Shown here: positions 25,545-34,107 of the stretch, in pieces
Layout: the number at the start of each line of letters is the position of its first letter
How positions within the stretch are numbered: position 1 is the first letter of the stretch
From: Desulfocarbo sp964620595
Lineage (GTDB): Bacteria > Desulfobacterota > Desulfarculia > Desulfarculales > Desulfarculaceae
Assembly (NCBI GenBank): GCA_964620595.1
Contig: CAZUHP010000015.1
Coordinates: forward strand, 1-64,000
Reading direction: 5' to 3'
Length of the DNA stretch: 64,000 nucleotides
Notes under the pieces: generated by a model
Told to the model about the DNA's origin: nothing
The model's input: only the letters and a program-made list of their open reading frames with translations
Databases searched by the model: none
Program-made: the position numbers and the translations under genes

Positions 25545-26881
25545 TGGCCGACCGCGCCATGCCATCCGCCGCGGCCGCCCCGCCTGCGGCCGATTGGGGA
25601 GACCCTTCGCCGGGCAGCCGCCGGCGCTGGGCCATCTTCGCCATGGGCAGCCTGGGCTTTGTGCTCTCCATGTTCTACCGGGTGTCCACCGCCATCATCA
25701 GCCCGGACCTGGCCCGGGAGCTGGCCCTGACCAGCGCCCAACTGGGCCAGCTTTCGGCAGCGTTCTTCTACGCCTTTGCCGCCAGTCAGATTCCCCTGGG
25801 CCTGGCCCTGGACCACTGGGGCGCGCGCCGGACCATGGCGGTGCTGGCGGCCTTGGCCGTGGGCGGGGCCTTGCTCTTTGCCGCTGGCCACAGCTTCACC
25901 AGCCTGGTGCTGGCCCGGGTGCTCTTGGGTGTGGGCATGAGCGGCAACCTCATGGTGGTGCTGGCCCTGCTGGCGGCCTGGTTTCCGGTCAACCGCTTCG
26001 CTTTCCTGGGCGGCCTGGTCATCTCCATTGGCACCCTGGGCAACCTCCTGGCCGCCACCCCCCTGGCGCTTCTGGCGCACAGCCTGGGCTGGCGCGGCAC
26101 CTTTTTCGCCTTTGCCGCGCTCAACGCCCTGGTGGCGGCGGCCTTCCTGGCGGTAGTGCGCGACCAACCGCCCGGCCAGGAGCCGATGCCGGCCAAGAGC
26201 GCGCGCAGCCTGTTCCAGGGGCTGGGGCGCCTACTCACCATGTATCCCTACTGGGCCATCGCCTTCAGCAACTTCTTCCGCTATGGCTACTTCGCGGCCT
26301 TGCAGGGACTGTGGGCCGGCCCCTTCCTCATCTACGGCCTGGGCCTCAGCCCGGTGAGGGCGGGCAACGTGATCCTGGCCATGGGCCTGGGCTACATGGT
26401 GGGCCTGCCCCTCTGCGGCCGCATCAGCGACCGCTACCTGCGCTCGCGCAAGAAAGTGGTGCTGCCCACCTTCCTGGCCCTCTTGGTCCTGGTGCTCAGC
26501 ATCCGGGCCTGGGGCGCGCAGGTGCCCTTCGCCCTGGTGGTGGCCACTTTCTTCGGCCTGGGTTTCTTTGCCGCGCCGGGCCAGATCATGTACGCCCACA
26601 TCAAGGAGATGCTGCCGCCGGAGATGACCGCCCAGGCCCTGACCATGAGCAACATCTTCCCGCCCTTGGGCGCGGCGGCGATCACCCATGCCTTGGGCCT
26701 GTTCATAACCTCGGACCCTGCCAGCCTCTCGGGGCCGGCGGACTTCTACCTGTTGTGGTATGTGGGTGCCGGCGGCCTGGCCATCGCCGTGCTGCTCTAC
26801 AGCCTGGTGCCGGACAGCCAGGCCCTGGCCCGCCCGGCCGGCGGCCCGGGCGGCACCCCCCACCCGCCCGAGGCGCACTAA
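25544..26881 (+). CDS. MFS transporter
   Basis: 445 residues, GTG start overlapping the hydratase stop by one base. About 12 hydrophobic segments, with the family loop DHWGARRTMAVLAAL between helices 2 and 3 and a second conserved loop (GRISDRYLRSRKK) in the C-terminal half. It resembles organic-anion or nitrate-type major facilitator permeases. Probably imports the substrate of the acyl-CoA ligase encoded in the same operon (inference from coupling). Confidence 0.87.
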   Translation: MADRAMPSAAAAPPAADWGDPSPGSRRRWAIFAMGSLGFVLSMFYRVSTAIISPDLARELALTSAQLGQLSAAFFYAFAASQIPLGLALDHWGARRTMAVLAALAVGGALLFAAGHSFTSLVLARVLLGVGMSGNLMVVLALLAAWFPVNRFAFLGGLVISIGTLGNLLAATPLALLAHSLGWRGTFFAFAALNALVAAAFLAVVRDQPPGQEPMPAKSARSLFQGLGRLLTMYPYWAIAFSNFFRYGYFAALQGLWAGPFLIYGLGLSPVRAGNVILAMGLGYMVGLPLCGRISDRYLRSRKKVVLPTFLALLVLVLSIRAWGAQVPFALVVATFFGLGFFAAPGQIMYAHIKEMLPPEMTAQALTMSNIFPPLGAAAITHALGLFITSDPASLSGPADFYLLWYVGAGGLAIAVLLYSLVPDSQALARPAGGPGGTPHPPEAH

Positions 26882-26896
26882 AAGGAGACCGAAACC

Positions 26897-27421
26897 ATGG
26901 ATCGCGAATTCATCACCCCTTTTGACGGCCAAGCGCCCCACATCCACCCCAGTGCCTTTGTGGACCGCGCGGCGCGCATCATCGGCAAGGTGCGCCTGGA
27001 GGCCGGGGCCTCGGTGTGGCCCGGGGCGGTGCTGCGGGCCGACGAGGAAGAGATCCTCATTGGCGCGGGCAGCGCGGTGCTGGACCTGTGCCTCCTGGAG
27101 GCGCCCCACGGACACCCGCTGGTGGTGGAGCCCGGCGCGCTCATCAGCCACCAGGCCTGCCTGCACGGGGCCACGGTACGCAGCGGCGCCCTGGTGGGCA
27201 TCGGCGCCATTGTCCTGGACGGGGCAGTGGTTGACGAGGGCGCCCTGGTGGGGGCCGGCGCCCTGGTGCCGCCGGGCATGCTGGTGCCGGCCGGCATGCT
27301 GGTACTGGGCGCGCCGGCCAAGCCGGTGCGCGAGCTGAAGCCGGCCGAGTGCCAAAACATCGCGGACCAGCTCCAGGAACTCAGGCGGAAGGCCGATACC
27401 TACCTCTCCCAGGACGCCTGA
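26897..27421 (+). CDS. Gamma-carbonic-anhydrase-like hexapeptide-repeat protein
   Basis: 174 residues, AAAGGAG upstream. Left-handed beta-helix repeats run from residue 20 to 145. The metal-binding histidines of the gamma-CA/PaaY group are present (HGHPL and ISHQACLHGA), as is the Arg-Asp of the usual RGD-type motif (here RAD). Family members are carbonic anhydrases or PaaY-type thioesterases that hydrolyse dead-end CoA thioesters. Given the ligase/thiolase neighbours a PaaY-like CoA-salvage role is attractive but unproven. Confidence 0.82.
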   Translation: MDREFITPFDGQAPHIHPSAFVDRAARIIGKVRLEAGASVWPGAVLRADEEEILIGAGSAVLDLCLLEAPHGHPLVVEPGALISHQACLHGATVRSGALVGIGAIVLDGAVVDEGALVGAGALVPPGMLVPAGMLVLGAPAKPVRELKPAECQNIADQLQELRRKADTYLSQDA

Positions 27422-27536
27422 GACGGGAGCCACCTCCGGCCACCGGGCACAAGCCGGATAGCGGCGGGAAACTTTTCCTTGTCCAAAAGCCGGCCCCTGG
27501 CTTGGCAGAAAGGCGGGGCACCCCAAAAACCAAATC

Positions 27537-27560
27537 AGCCCTCCCCGGCCGGGGAGGGCT
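27537..27560. terminator. Bidirectional hairpin between convergent genes
   Basis: Perfect 24-base palindrome (10-bp stem and GGCC centre) between the gamma-CA-like gene and the converging XRE-cupin gene. A-rich sequence lies on the left, giving a T-rich tail for minus-strand transcripts; the plus-strand tail is only weakly T-rich (CTCTTGT). Confidence 0.7.
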
Positions 27561-27584
27561 GCTCTTGTCGTCTCGGTCGGCTGG

Positions 27585-28250
27585 CTAGCGGTCCTCGGAG
27601 TAGATGACCGCCAGGATGGTGGCCGTGCCCTGGCCATGGGGCCGCAACAGGTGGGGGGTGGTGGAGTCGTAGTAGATGCAATCGCCCGGCTCCAGTATCT
27701 CCACCGCGTCGCCCACGATGGCCTCCATGGCGCCGTCCAGCACGAAGATGAACTCCTGGCCGTCGTGAGAGGAAGGCTCCACCGGCGTGCCCGTGTTGCG
27801 CAGGGTGACCAGGAAGGGCTCCATGTTGCGGTTGCGCTTCCTGGGGGCCAGGGCCTGGTAGGAGTAGCCGTAGGAGGTTTCCCGGGTGTGGGGATAGCGG
27901 CTCATGTCCTGGCGCTCGGCTACCCGCACCACGGTGTAGGGCCGGTCCTCGCCCGAGGCGATGAGGGTGCCCAGCTTCATGTCCAGGGCCTTGCCCAGCT
28001 TGACCAGCACGCCCAGGGGCGGGTTGGCGCTGCCGGATTCGATCTCCTCCAGCACCTCCACCGCCAAGCCGGTACGGCGGGATACGTCCTCCAGGCTCAG
28101 GCCCTTGTCCTGGCGCACCTTGGCCACCCTGGGCCCCACGCCCAGCTCCTCGGCCGCCTCGGCCTCCTTGCCCGCCACTGCATCCACTCCCGCCAGGTAG
28201 TCGTTCTCCTGGGGAGTGCCCACATAGCCGTTCCTCTTCTCTTCACCCAT
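27585..28250 (-). CDS. XRE-cupin transcriptional regulator
   Basis: 221 residues. An unusual acidic N-terminal extension (residues 1-40) precedes an XRE helix-turn-helix (LSLEDVSRRTGLAVEVLEEIESG, residues about 52-76), then a C-terminal cupin (EPSSHDGQEFIFVLDGAMEAI, with EPGDCIYYDSTTPH). This group includes PuuR-like regulators of amine, amino-acid and acyl-CoA metabolism. ATG 28250 has AGAGG six bases upstream; GTG 28253 is an alternative. Last gene of the fabD-VOR run, so it may be feedback-controlled with it. Confidence 0.88.
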   Translation of the reverse strand: MGEEKRNGYVGTPQENDYLAGVDAVAGKEAEAAEELGVGPRVAKVRQDKGLSLEDVSRRTGLAVEVLEEIESGSANPPLGVLVKLGKALDMKLGTLIASGEDRPYTVVRVAERQDMSRYPHTRETSYGYSYQALAPRKRNRNMEPFLVTLRNTGTPVEPSSHDGQEFIFVLDGAMEAIVGDAVEILEPGDCIYYDSTTPHLLRPHGQGTATILAVIYSEDR

Positions 28251-28289
28251 CACTCGCCTCTCCCTGGTGCCTGCCGCGCCCCCCGGGTG

Positions 28290-28835
28290 TCAGCCTTGGT
28301 CCAAATATTCGGCCCCGCGGCGCAATGCCTCACTATTGATCGGTATCATTTTGTGGTAGCGCTTGTCCAGGGCCTTGGGCAAGGAGTCGATGACCTGCTC
28401 CACCTCCACCACCCCGCTGGCCTGGGCCAGGGCGCCCAGCATCACCATGTTGGCCAGGCGGGGGTTGCCCACCTCCTGGGCCAGCTCCAGGGTGGGCACC
28501 CTGACCACCCGCTTGGTGCGGGCCTTCACGTACTTGTCCTCCACCAGGCTGGAGTTGACCAGGACCAGGCCCTTGCGCTTGACCCGGGGCGCGAACTTCT
28601 CGGCGCTGGGGCGGTTCATCACCACCGCGCACACCGGTTCGAACACCACCGGTGAGCCCACCGGCCGGTCCGATATCACCACCGTGCAGTTGGCCGTGCC
28701 GCCGCGCATCTCCACGCCGTACACCGGCATGTAGGTCACCTCCCGGCCGGTATGCATGGCCGCGGTGGCCAGCACGTTACCCATCAGCATCACGCCCTGG
28801 CCTCCGAAGCCGGCGATTATCGTGTCAAAATACAT
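28290..28835 (-). CDS. 2-oxoacid:ferredoxin oxidoreductase, gamma subunit (VorC-like)
   Basis: 181 residues from ATG 28835 (MYFDTIIAGFGGQGVM), with GGGGA six bases upstream; an ATG at 28841 is also possible. Gamma-subunit motifs GFGGQGVMLMG and GVEMRGGTANCTVV. Together with the alpha, beta and ferredoxin genes upstream on the same strand it forms a four-subunit VOR/KOR-type enzyme. Confidence 0.88.
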   Translation of the reverse strand: MYFDTIIAGFGGQGVMLMGNVLATAAMHTGREVTYMPVYGVEMRGGTANCTVVISDRPVGSPVVFEPVCAVVMNRPSAEKFAPRVKRKGLVLVNSSLVEDKYVKARTKRVVRVPTLELAQEVGNPRLANMVMLGALAQASGVVEVEQVIDSLPKALDKRYHKMIPINSEALRRGAEYLDQG

Positions 28836-28852
28836 AGCCATTCCCCATCTGC

Positions 28853-29617
28853 TCATGCGCCCTTGGCGGCGTCCTTGTAGACGCCCAGGGGGAAGTACGC
28901 CATCATCTCGTTCGCCACCCGCGCATTGGCCTCCACCGGGCTCAGCTTCCAATTGGTGGGGCAGGCGGAAAGCACCTCCACAAAGCCGAAGCCCAGGCCC
29001 TTGGTCTGGTACTCAAAGGCGCGCTTGAGAGCGGCCTTGGCTTTCTTGAGGTTCTTGATGTTGTTCACCGCCACCCGGGCCACGTATCCCGCGCCCTCCA
29101 GGGTGGCCAGCATCTCGGCCATGCGGATGGGCGGACCCGCGGTCTCCACCTGGCGGCCGGCAGGGCTGGTGGTGGTGACCTGGCCGGCCAGGGTGGTGGG
29201 GGCCATCTGGCCGCCGGTCATGCCGAACACCGCGTTGTTCACGAAGACCACGGTTATCTTCTCGCCGCGGTTGGCCGCGTGCACTATCTCGGCAGTGCCG
29301 ATGGCGGCCAAGTCGCCGTCGCCCTGATAGGTGAACACGAACTTGTCCGGCTGGGCCCGCTTCACGCCGGTGGCCACCGCCGCGGCCCGGCCGTGGGGCG
29401 CCTCCACCACGTCCACGTCGAAGTAGTCATAAAGGAACACCGAGCAGCCCACCGAGGCCACGCCGATGGTCTTCTCCCGGAGCCCGAAGGCATCCAACTG
29501 CTCGGCCACCAGGCGGTGGATCACCCCGTGGTGGCAGCCGGGGCAGAAGTGGCTGAGCCGGTCCTTGAGGGACCGGGGCGGCTTGAACACAAGCTCCATC
29601 TTGGCCTGCGCGCTCAT
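28853..29617 (-). CDS. 2-oxoacid:ferredoxin oxidoreductase, beta (TPP) subunit (VorA-like)
   Basis: 254 residues. Motif FCPGCHHGVIHRL near the N-terminus; TPP motif GDGDLAAIGTAEIVHAANRG followed by FVNNAVFGMTGGQMAPTT. Catalytic subunit for decarboxylation of a 2-oxoacid; the arrangement is that of 3-methyl-2-oxobutanoate (branched-chain) oxidoreductase. Overlaps the alpha gene by four bases. Confidence 0.9.
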   Translation of the reverse strand: MSAQAKMELVFKPPRSLKDRLSHFCPGCHHGVIHRLVAEQLDAFGLREKTIGVASVGCSVFLYDYFDVDVVEAPHGRAAAVATGVKRAQPDKFVFTYQGDGDLAAIGTAEIVHAANRGEKITVVFVNNAVFGMTGGQMAPTTLAGQVTTTSPAGRQVETAGPPIRMAEMLATLEGAGYVARVAVNNIKNLKKAKAALKRAFEYQTKGLGFGFVEVLSACPTNWKLSPVEANARVANEMMAYFPLGVYKDAAKGA

Positions 29618-30675
29618 CGGGCCCCTCCCTTCTTCAAGACCTTGAGGACTTCCTTGGCCAGCTCGTCAGGGGTGGGAATGGAGCCGGGCGGGCGGCCGTA
29701 GAAGGCCACCTCCGCCTCGCACTCCACGGCCAGCTTCACGTCCTCCACCATCTGGCCGGTGTTGAGTTCCACCACCATGAGCCGGCCCGCCTTGCGGGCG
29801 GCCTGCTTCACCGCCTCCGAGGGGAAGGGGTACAAGGTGATGGGCCGCAGCAGGCCCACCTGGTGGCCCTTGTCGCGCAGCATGTCCACCGAACTCTTGA
29901 GGATGCGCCCCACCGAGCCGAAGGCCACCAGGGCCAGGCTGGCGTCCTCCAGGCGGTACTCCTCCCAGCGCACCTCCTTTTGCATGCGCTGGTACTTCTT
30001 CCACAGCTTCCAGTTCTGCTTGGTCAACTCGCCGTCGGCCAGGTAGAGGCTCTTGAGTATCCGCTGCTCGCGGCCCTGGCAGCCGGTGAGTGCCCAGTCC
30101 TTGGCGGGCTGCTTCTTGCGGTAGGGCTTCAGCTCCACCGGCTCCTTGATGTTGCCGATCAGCGCATCACCCAGCACCACCACCGGGTTGCGGTACTTGT
30201 CGGCCAAGTCAAAGGCCAGCATGGTGAGGTCGTAGTTCTCCTGGGCGGTGGAGGGCGCCAGCACCAGGGTGCGGTAGTCGCCGTGGCCCCCGCCCCGGGT
30301 GGCCTGGAAGTAGTCGCCCTGGCTGGGATGGATGCCGCCCAGGCCCGGACCGGAGCGGCTCATGTTCACGATGACGCCGGGGATCTCCGAGCCGCACAAA
30401 TAGCTGATGCCTTCCTGCTTGAGGCTGATGCCCGGGCTGGAGGAGGAGGTCATGGCCCGGGCGCCGGTGGCGGCCGCGCCCAGCAGCATGTTGATGGAGG
30501 CCACCTCGCTCTCGGCCTGGATGAAGGTGCCCCCCGCCTGGGGCAGGGCGGCGCTCATGAACTCGGGGATGTCGTTCTGGGGCGTGATGGGGTAGCCGAA
30601 ATAAAAGCGGCAGCCCGCTGCTATGGCCCCCATGGCAATGGCCTCATTGCCCTTGACCAGGACCCGTTCCGCCAT
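29614..30675 (-). CDS. vorB: 2-oxoacid:ferredoxin oxidoreductase, alpha subunit (VorB-like)
   Basis: 353 residues. Domain I signatures GYPITPQNDIPEFM and SSSSPGISLKQEGISYL; a C-terminal domain (GHQVGLLRPITLYPFP) typical of VorB, the alpha chain of branched-chain 2-oxoacid:ferredoxin oxidoreductase, which makes isobutyryl-, isovaleryl- and 2-methylbutyryl-CoA. The length matches VorB and is shorter than the KorA-like paralogue at 9006. Substrate range is inferred from family resemblance. Confidence 0.88.
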   Translation of the reverse strand: MAERVLVKGNEAIAMGAIAAGCRFYFGYPITPQNDIPEFMSAALPQAGGTFIQAESEVASINMLLGAAATGARAMTSSSSPGISLKQEGISYLCGSEIPGVIVNMSRSGPGLGGIHPSQGDYFQATRGGGHGDYRTLVLAPSTAQENYDLTMLAFDLADKYRNPVVVLGDALIGNIKEPVELKPYRKKQPAKDWALTGCQGREQRILKSLYLADGELTKQNWKLWKKYQRMQKEVRWEEYRLEDASLALVAFGSVGRILKSSVDMLRDKGHQVGLLRPITLYPFPSEAVKQAARKAGRLMVVELNTGQMVEDVKLAVECEAEVAFYGRPPGSIPTPDELAKEVLKVLKKGGAR

Positions 30676-30717
30676 TTGTCACTCCATTTGCTTCTGATAG
30701 AACCGGCCGGCGCCCGG

Positions 30718-30945
30718 CTAGGCTCTCTTTTTCTTCTTGGGCTCGCGGTACACCCTAAGCGCCAAGTCCGGACAAATCTCCGCGCAGAAGGCGCAGCCAG
30801 TACACTTGCCCTTCTTGTCAAACTGCACATAGGCATAGCCCTGGGCATTGAACCTCTTGCCCAAGGCCAGGTTGCCCTGGGGGCAGGCCTCCACGCACAG
30901 GCCGCAGCCCTTGCAGCGGTCCTTGATTACAGTCACCTTTCCCAT
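30718..30945 (-). CDS. vorD: Two-cluster 4Fe-4S ferredoxin subunit (VorD-like)
   Basis: 75 residues with two CxxCxxCxxxCP motifs (CKGCGLCVEACP and CTGCAFCAEICP) and a Lys-rich C-terminus (REPKKKKRA). It is the electron-exit subunit of the VOR-type complex encoded immediately downstream on the same strand. Located 24 bases after fabD. Confidence 0.9.
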   Translation of the reverse strand: MGKVTVIKDRCKGCGLCVEACPQGNLALGKRFNAQGYAYVQFDKKGKCTGCAFCAEICPDLALRVYREPKKKKRA

Positions 30946-30969
30946 GTAGCTTCTCCAGCCCCCTCGCCC

Positions 30970-31893
30970 CTAGCCAAGCTCGGCCAGGGCCTTTTCCAGG
31001 CCCGAGGGGTCCTCCACCCCCAGCACCCTGGCCTGGGGCGCGGTCTTTTTGATGAGCCCGGCCAGGACCTTCTTGGGCCCGGCCTCGATGAACACCTCCA
31101 CCCCCAGCTCCAGCATGGCCTCCACGCTCTGCACCCAGCGCACCGGCGAGGTGAGCTGCCGCTTGAGTTCGGCCTTGACCTGGGCCGGGTCCTGGGTGGG
31201 CTGGCCAATGGTATTGGGCAGATGCGGGCAGCGCGGCGCGGCAAAGGTCACATCCTCCAGGGCGGCGGCCATCTCCTGGCCCGCCTTTTCCATGAGGGGG
31301 CTGTGCCAGGCGCCGGACACCTTGAGGGGTATCACCTTGGCCCCCGCCTCCTTGGCCAGCTTGCCGGCGGCGGCCACGTCGTCCTTCTTGCCGGTGATGA
31401 CCGTCTGGGCCGGGGCATTGTAGTTGGCCGGCTGCACCACCCCGCCGGCCTTTTGGCAGAGTTCGGCTACCTCCTGGGGCGACTTGCCCATGACCGCGGC
31501 CATGGCGCCGGGGTTGGCCTTGGCGTCGCGGTCCATGAGCCGGCCCCGCAGGCTGACCAGCTTCAGGCAATCGGCTTCCGACAGGACCCCCGCCGCCACC
31601 AGGGCCGGGTACTCGCCCAGGCTGTGGCCGGCCACGGCCGCCGGCTGCACCCCGGCCGCAGCCAAGGCCCGCCACACGGCCAGATCCACGGCCACCATGG
31701 CCGGCTGCAGGTTCACCGTCTGGGTAAGCTCTTCCAGGGGACCCTCGAAGCACAGGCGCTGGATGGGCAGCCCGCTGGCCTCCTCGGCCAGAGAGAAGAC
31801 CTCCCGGGCCGCCTCCGAGGCCTCATACAGCGCCTGCCCCATGCCCACGTACTGGGAACCCTGGCCGGGAAAAACCACCGCGACCTTTGGCAA
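30970..31893 (-). CDS. fabD: Malonyl-CoA:ACP transacylase FabD
   Basis: 307 residues. N-terminal VVFPGQGSQYVGMG, catalytic Ser in GHSLGEYPAL, Arg in LRGRLMDRD, catalytic His in SGAWHSPLM. It transfers malonyl groups to acyl-carrier protein for fatty-acid synthesis. I place the start at TTG 31893 because AGGGAGG lies six bases upstream and the protein then begins MPKVAVVFPGQG; longer starts add a non-homologous leader. First gene of the unit fabD-vorD-vorB-vorA-vorC-XRE, an unusual setting because no other fab gene is nearby. Confidence 0.92.
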   Translation of the reverse strand: MPKVAVVFPGQGSQYVGMGQALYEASEAAREVFSLAEEASGLPIQRLCFEGPLEELTQTVNLQPAMVAVDLAVWRALAAAGVQPAAVAGHSLGEYPALVAAGVLSEADCLKLVSLRGRLMDRDAKANPGAMAAVMGKSPQEVAELCQKAGGVVQPANYNAPAQTVITGKKDDVAAAGKLAKEAGAKVIPLKVSGAWHSPLMEKAGQEMAAALEDVTFAAPRCPHLPNTIGQPTQDPAQVKAELKRQLTSPVRWVQSVEAMLELGVEVFIEAGPKKVLAGLIKKTAPQARVLGVEDPSGLEKALAELG

Positions 31894-32084
31894 AGCAATC
31901 CTCCCTAGCCCATGGCTGGCAACCTTTGCGGACAAACATAACCCCGGCCCCGCGGACATGCCGTAACCGGGCACCGGGAGTAAGGATTTAATCTACCCAA
32001 GATGGGAAGGGGTGTCAACGCCGGGCCAGGGCCGCCCAACCGCATAGCGAACCCAGGCCAAACCAACTCATCCCAAAGGCCCGC

Positions 32085-32108
32085 AAGGGGTTATAAAGGG
32101 GTTATAAT
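32085..32108 (+). promoter_or_regulatory. Direct repeat with -10 box upstream of the transglutaminase gene
   Basis: AAGGGGTTATAA occurs twice at an 11-bp spacing (32085-32096 and 32096-32107); the second copy contains a perfect TATAAT (32103-32108). ATG follows 54 bases later. No convincing -35, so an activator binding the repeat or an alternative sigma factor is possible. The rest of 31894-32161 shows no gene. Confidence 0.5.
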
Positions 32109-32161
32109 GGTCTGGTCATGCATTACTCCGCCATCCCCAACCCGAGTAAAGCGAGGCCGAT

Positions 32162-32848
32162 ATGACCACTGACCTGAAGCAATTCCTGCTACCCGCCCCG
32201 GCCATTCAAAGCGACCATCCCCAGGTGACGGCCCTGGCCCAGGACATCACCTCCGGCTGCACCGGCGAGGTGGAAAAGGCCCGGGCCCTGTTCGAATACG
32301 TGCGCGACACGGTGCGCTACAGCGTGTACGTGCCCTTTGACCGGCTGGAGGACTATCTGGCCCTCAACACCCTGGCCCGGGGCCGAGGCTACTGCGTGCA
32401 GAAATCCGCCCTCTTGTGCTCCCTGGCCCGGGCGGTGGGCATCCCCACCCGCCTGGGCTTCGCGGACATCAAAAACCACCTGCTGCCCGAGCACCTGGAG
32501 GAGATGATCCCGGGCAAGATACTCTATTACCATTGCTTTGTGGAGTGGCTCCTCGAGGGGCGCTGGGTGAAGTCCACCCCCAGCTTCGACCGAAAGCTCA
32601 CCGAGGAACGCGGCTGGCGCCTGGTGGAGTTCGACCCCGTGCACGACGCCCTGTTGCCAGAAACCGATTTGGCCGGCCGGCCCCACGTGGAGTACCTGCA
32701 CTACCATGGCTGGCGCCTGGGCGTGCCCTTGGATGAATTCATCGCGGTGAACACCCAAAACTGCGGCCAGGAGGCCATGGATGCCTGGCGCGAGCTGGCC
32801 CGGCAAGCCGTGGCCGAGCAGCGCACCTCGACCAGCCGGCCCGGCTAG
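32162..32848 (+). CDS. Transglutaminase-like cysteine protease-fold protein
   Basis: 228 residues, cytoplasmic (no signal peptide). The triad is visible: Cys in RGYCVQKSALL, His in YYHCFVEWLL, Asp in STPSFDRKL. Transglutaminase-core proteins of this size act as peptidases, amidases or structural modifiers; the substrate is unknown. It has its own promoter region and its 3' end overlaps the 3' end of ribF by four bases. Confidence 0.85.
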   Translation: MTTDLKQFLLPAPAIQSDHPQVTALAQDITSGCTGEVEKARALFEYVRDTVRYSVYVPFDRLEDYLALNTLARGRGYCVQKSALLCSLARAVGIPTRLGFADIKNHLLPEHLEEMIPGKILYYHCFVEWLLEGRWVKSTPSFDRKLTEERGWRLVEFDPVHDALLPETDLAGRPHVEYLHYHGWRLGVPLDEFIAVNTQNCGQEAMDAWRELARQAVAEQRTSTSRPG

Positions 32849-33807
32849 TCCTTGTCCGGCGTCTTTTCGCCGCTTTGCCAGGGCGCCAGTATCTCCCGGG
32901 CCCGGGCCACGTCCTTGGCGATCTGGGCGGCCAGTTCCTGGGGCGAGTCAAAGCGCATCTCCGGGCGCAGGTGCTCCACAAAGTGCACCTTGATGTCCTG
33001 GCCGTAGAGGTCGCCCTGGAAATCCAGCAGGTGGGTTTCCACTGACAAGGCGCCGTCGTCAAAGGTGGGGTTGCTGCCGATGTTGTTGGCGCCCATGATG
33101 AGCCGCCCGTCCGCCAGCTCCACCAGCACCGCGTACACCCCCGGCCCGGGCAGCAGTTCGTCCACCACCCGCAGGTTGGCGGTGGGAAAGCCCAGCAGGC
33201 GGCCGCCCCGGCCGTGGCCGGTCATCACCCGGCCGGCGATGCGGTAGTGCCGGCCCAGGAGCCGGCGGGCCGCGGCCAAGTCGCACTGGTGCACCACCTG
33301 GCGCACCCGGGTGGAGGAAACCGGCCGGCCGTCCACGATCACCGGCCCTACCGCGTGTACCTCGAAACCATGCGTCTCGGCCTTGCTGTGCAACAGGTCC
33401 ACGTCGCCCAGGCCCTTGCGGCCAAAAGCAAAGTCATAGCCCACCACCACCGCGGCCACCCCGATGCGCCCCTTGAGGAGCTTGTCCACAAAGGCGTCGG
33501 CAGAAAGGTTGGCGAAGTTCTCGTCAAAACGGATGATCAGCGCCACGTCCAGGCCGTGGGCGGCGATGAGTTCCAGCTTCTGTTCCAGGGGGGTGATGAG
33601 AGGCAGGTTCACCGCCGGCCGCAGCACCCGCATGGGGTGGGGCTCAAAGGTGAGGGCCATGGCCGTGCCGCCCAGGGCCTTGGCCCTGTCCACACAGGTG
33701 GCGAACAGGGCCTGGTGCCCCCGGTGGACCCCGTCGAAGTTGCCGATGGTCACCACCGGCCGCGGATGGCGCACCCGAAGCTCTTCCAGCCCGTGGATTA
33801 CCTGCAT
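32845..33807 (-). CDS. ribF: Bifunctional riboflavin kinase / FAD synthetase RibF
   Basis: 320 residues. The N-terminal FAD synthetase (adenylyltransferase) has GNFDGVHRGHQALF and SSTRVRQ; the C-terminal riboflavin kinase has GHGRGGRLLGFPTANL and the ligand-binding Glu in SVETHLLDF. It makes FMN and FAD, in demand here for the many flavoenzymes of the window. AAGGA precedes the ATG. Confidence 0.95.
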   Translation of the reverse strand: MQVIHGLEELRVRHPRPVVTIGNFDGVHRGHQALFATCVDRAKALGGTAMALTFEPHPMRVLRPAVNLPLITPLEQKLELIAAHGLDVALIIRFDENFANLSADAFVDKLLKGRIGVAAVVVGYDFAFGRKGLGDVDLLHSKAETHGFEVHAVGPVIVDGRPVSSTRVRQVVHQCDLAAARRLLGRHYRIAGRVMTGHGRGGRLLGFPTANLRVVDELLPGPGVYAVLVELADGRLIMGANNIGSNPTFDDGALSVETHLLDFQGDLYGQDIKVHFVEHLRPEMRFDSPQELAAQIAKDVARAREILAPWQSGEKTPDKD

Positions 33808-33864
33808 GCTCTAGTCCTTGATTTCACCGGGCATTGCTGCCGCGGAATGTGCATCACAAAGGCC

Positions 33865-33891
33865 TTGACAATCATGAGGACCGATTATAGA
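33865..33891 (+). promoter_or_regulatory. Promoter of tRNA-Leu
   Basis: TTGACA at 33865-33870 and TATAGA at 33886-33891 with a short 15-bp spacer, 29 bases before the mature tRNA 5' end. The non-optimal spacing keeps confidence moderate. Confidence 0.5.
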
Positions 33892-33920
33892 CTTCGCGCC
33901 GACGCACCGCAAGGGCGCTT

Positions 33921-34007
33921 GCCGAAGTGGCGGAATTGGTAGACGCGCTAGGTTCAGGGTCTAGTGGGCGCACGCCCGTGGGAGTTCGAGTCTCCCCTTC
34001 GGCACCA
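33921..34007 (+). tRNA. tRNA-Leu (anticodon CAG)
   Basis: Acceptor arm GCCGAAG (33921-33927) pairs with CTTCGGC (33997-34003), discriminator A, and encoded CCA (34005-34007). Anticodon stem CTAGG/TCTAG carries loop TTCAGGG with anticodon CAG at 33955-33957. The long variable arm is typical of class II tRNA-Leu, and the T-arm has GTTCGAG. It decodes CTG, the dominant leucine codon in these genes. Confidence 0.95.
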
Positions 34008-34024
34008 CACCAAAAGCACCAAGG

Positions 34025-34060
34025 AAAGGCGGTCGAGGACATTACCTCGACCGCCTTTTC
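34025..34060 (+). terminator. Terminator downstream of tRNA-Leu
   Basis: Perfect 14-bp stem (34025-34038 with 34045-34058), 6-base loop ACATTA, ending in TTTT. It lies 18 bases after the tRNA CCA and also faces the flavodoxin 3' end, so it may act for both. Confidence 0.85.
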
Positions 34061-34107
34061 TGCCTCCAGGCCGGCACCCATGCGGGCACTGGTCCTCGCC
34101 CCCTGAC

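Noticed and set aside
33921..34060. tRNA-Leu as an integration site of a mobile element
   Set aside because: No integrase, no repeated tRNA 3' end and no compositional break downstream; only a terminator and flavodoxin.
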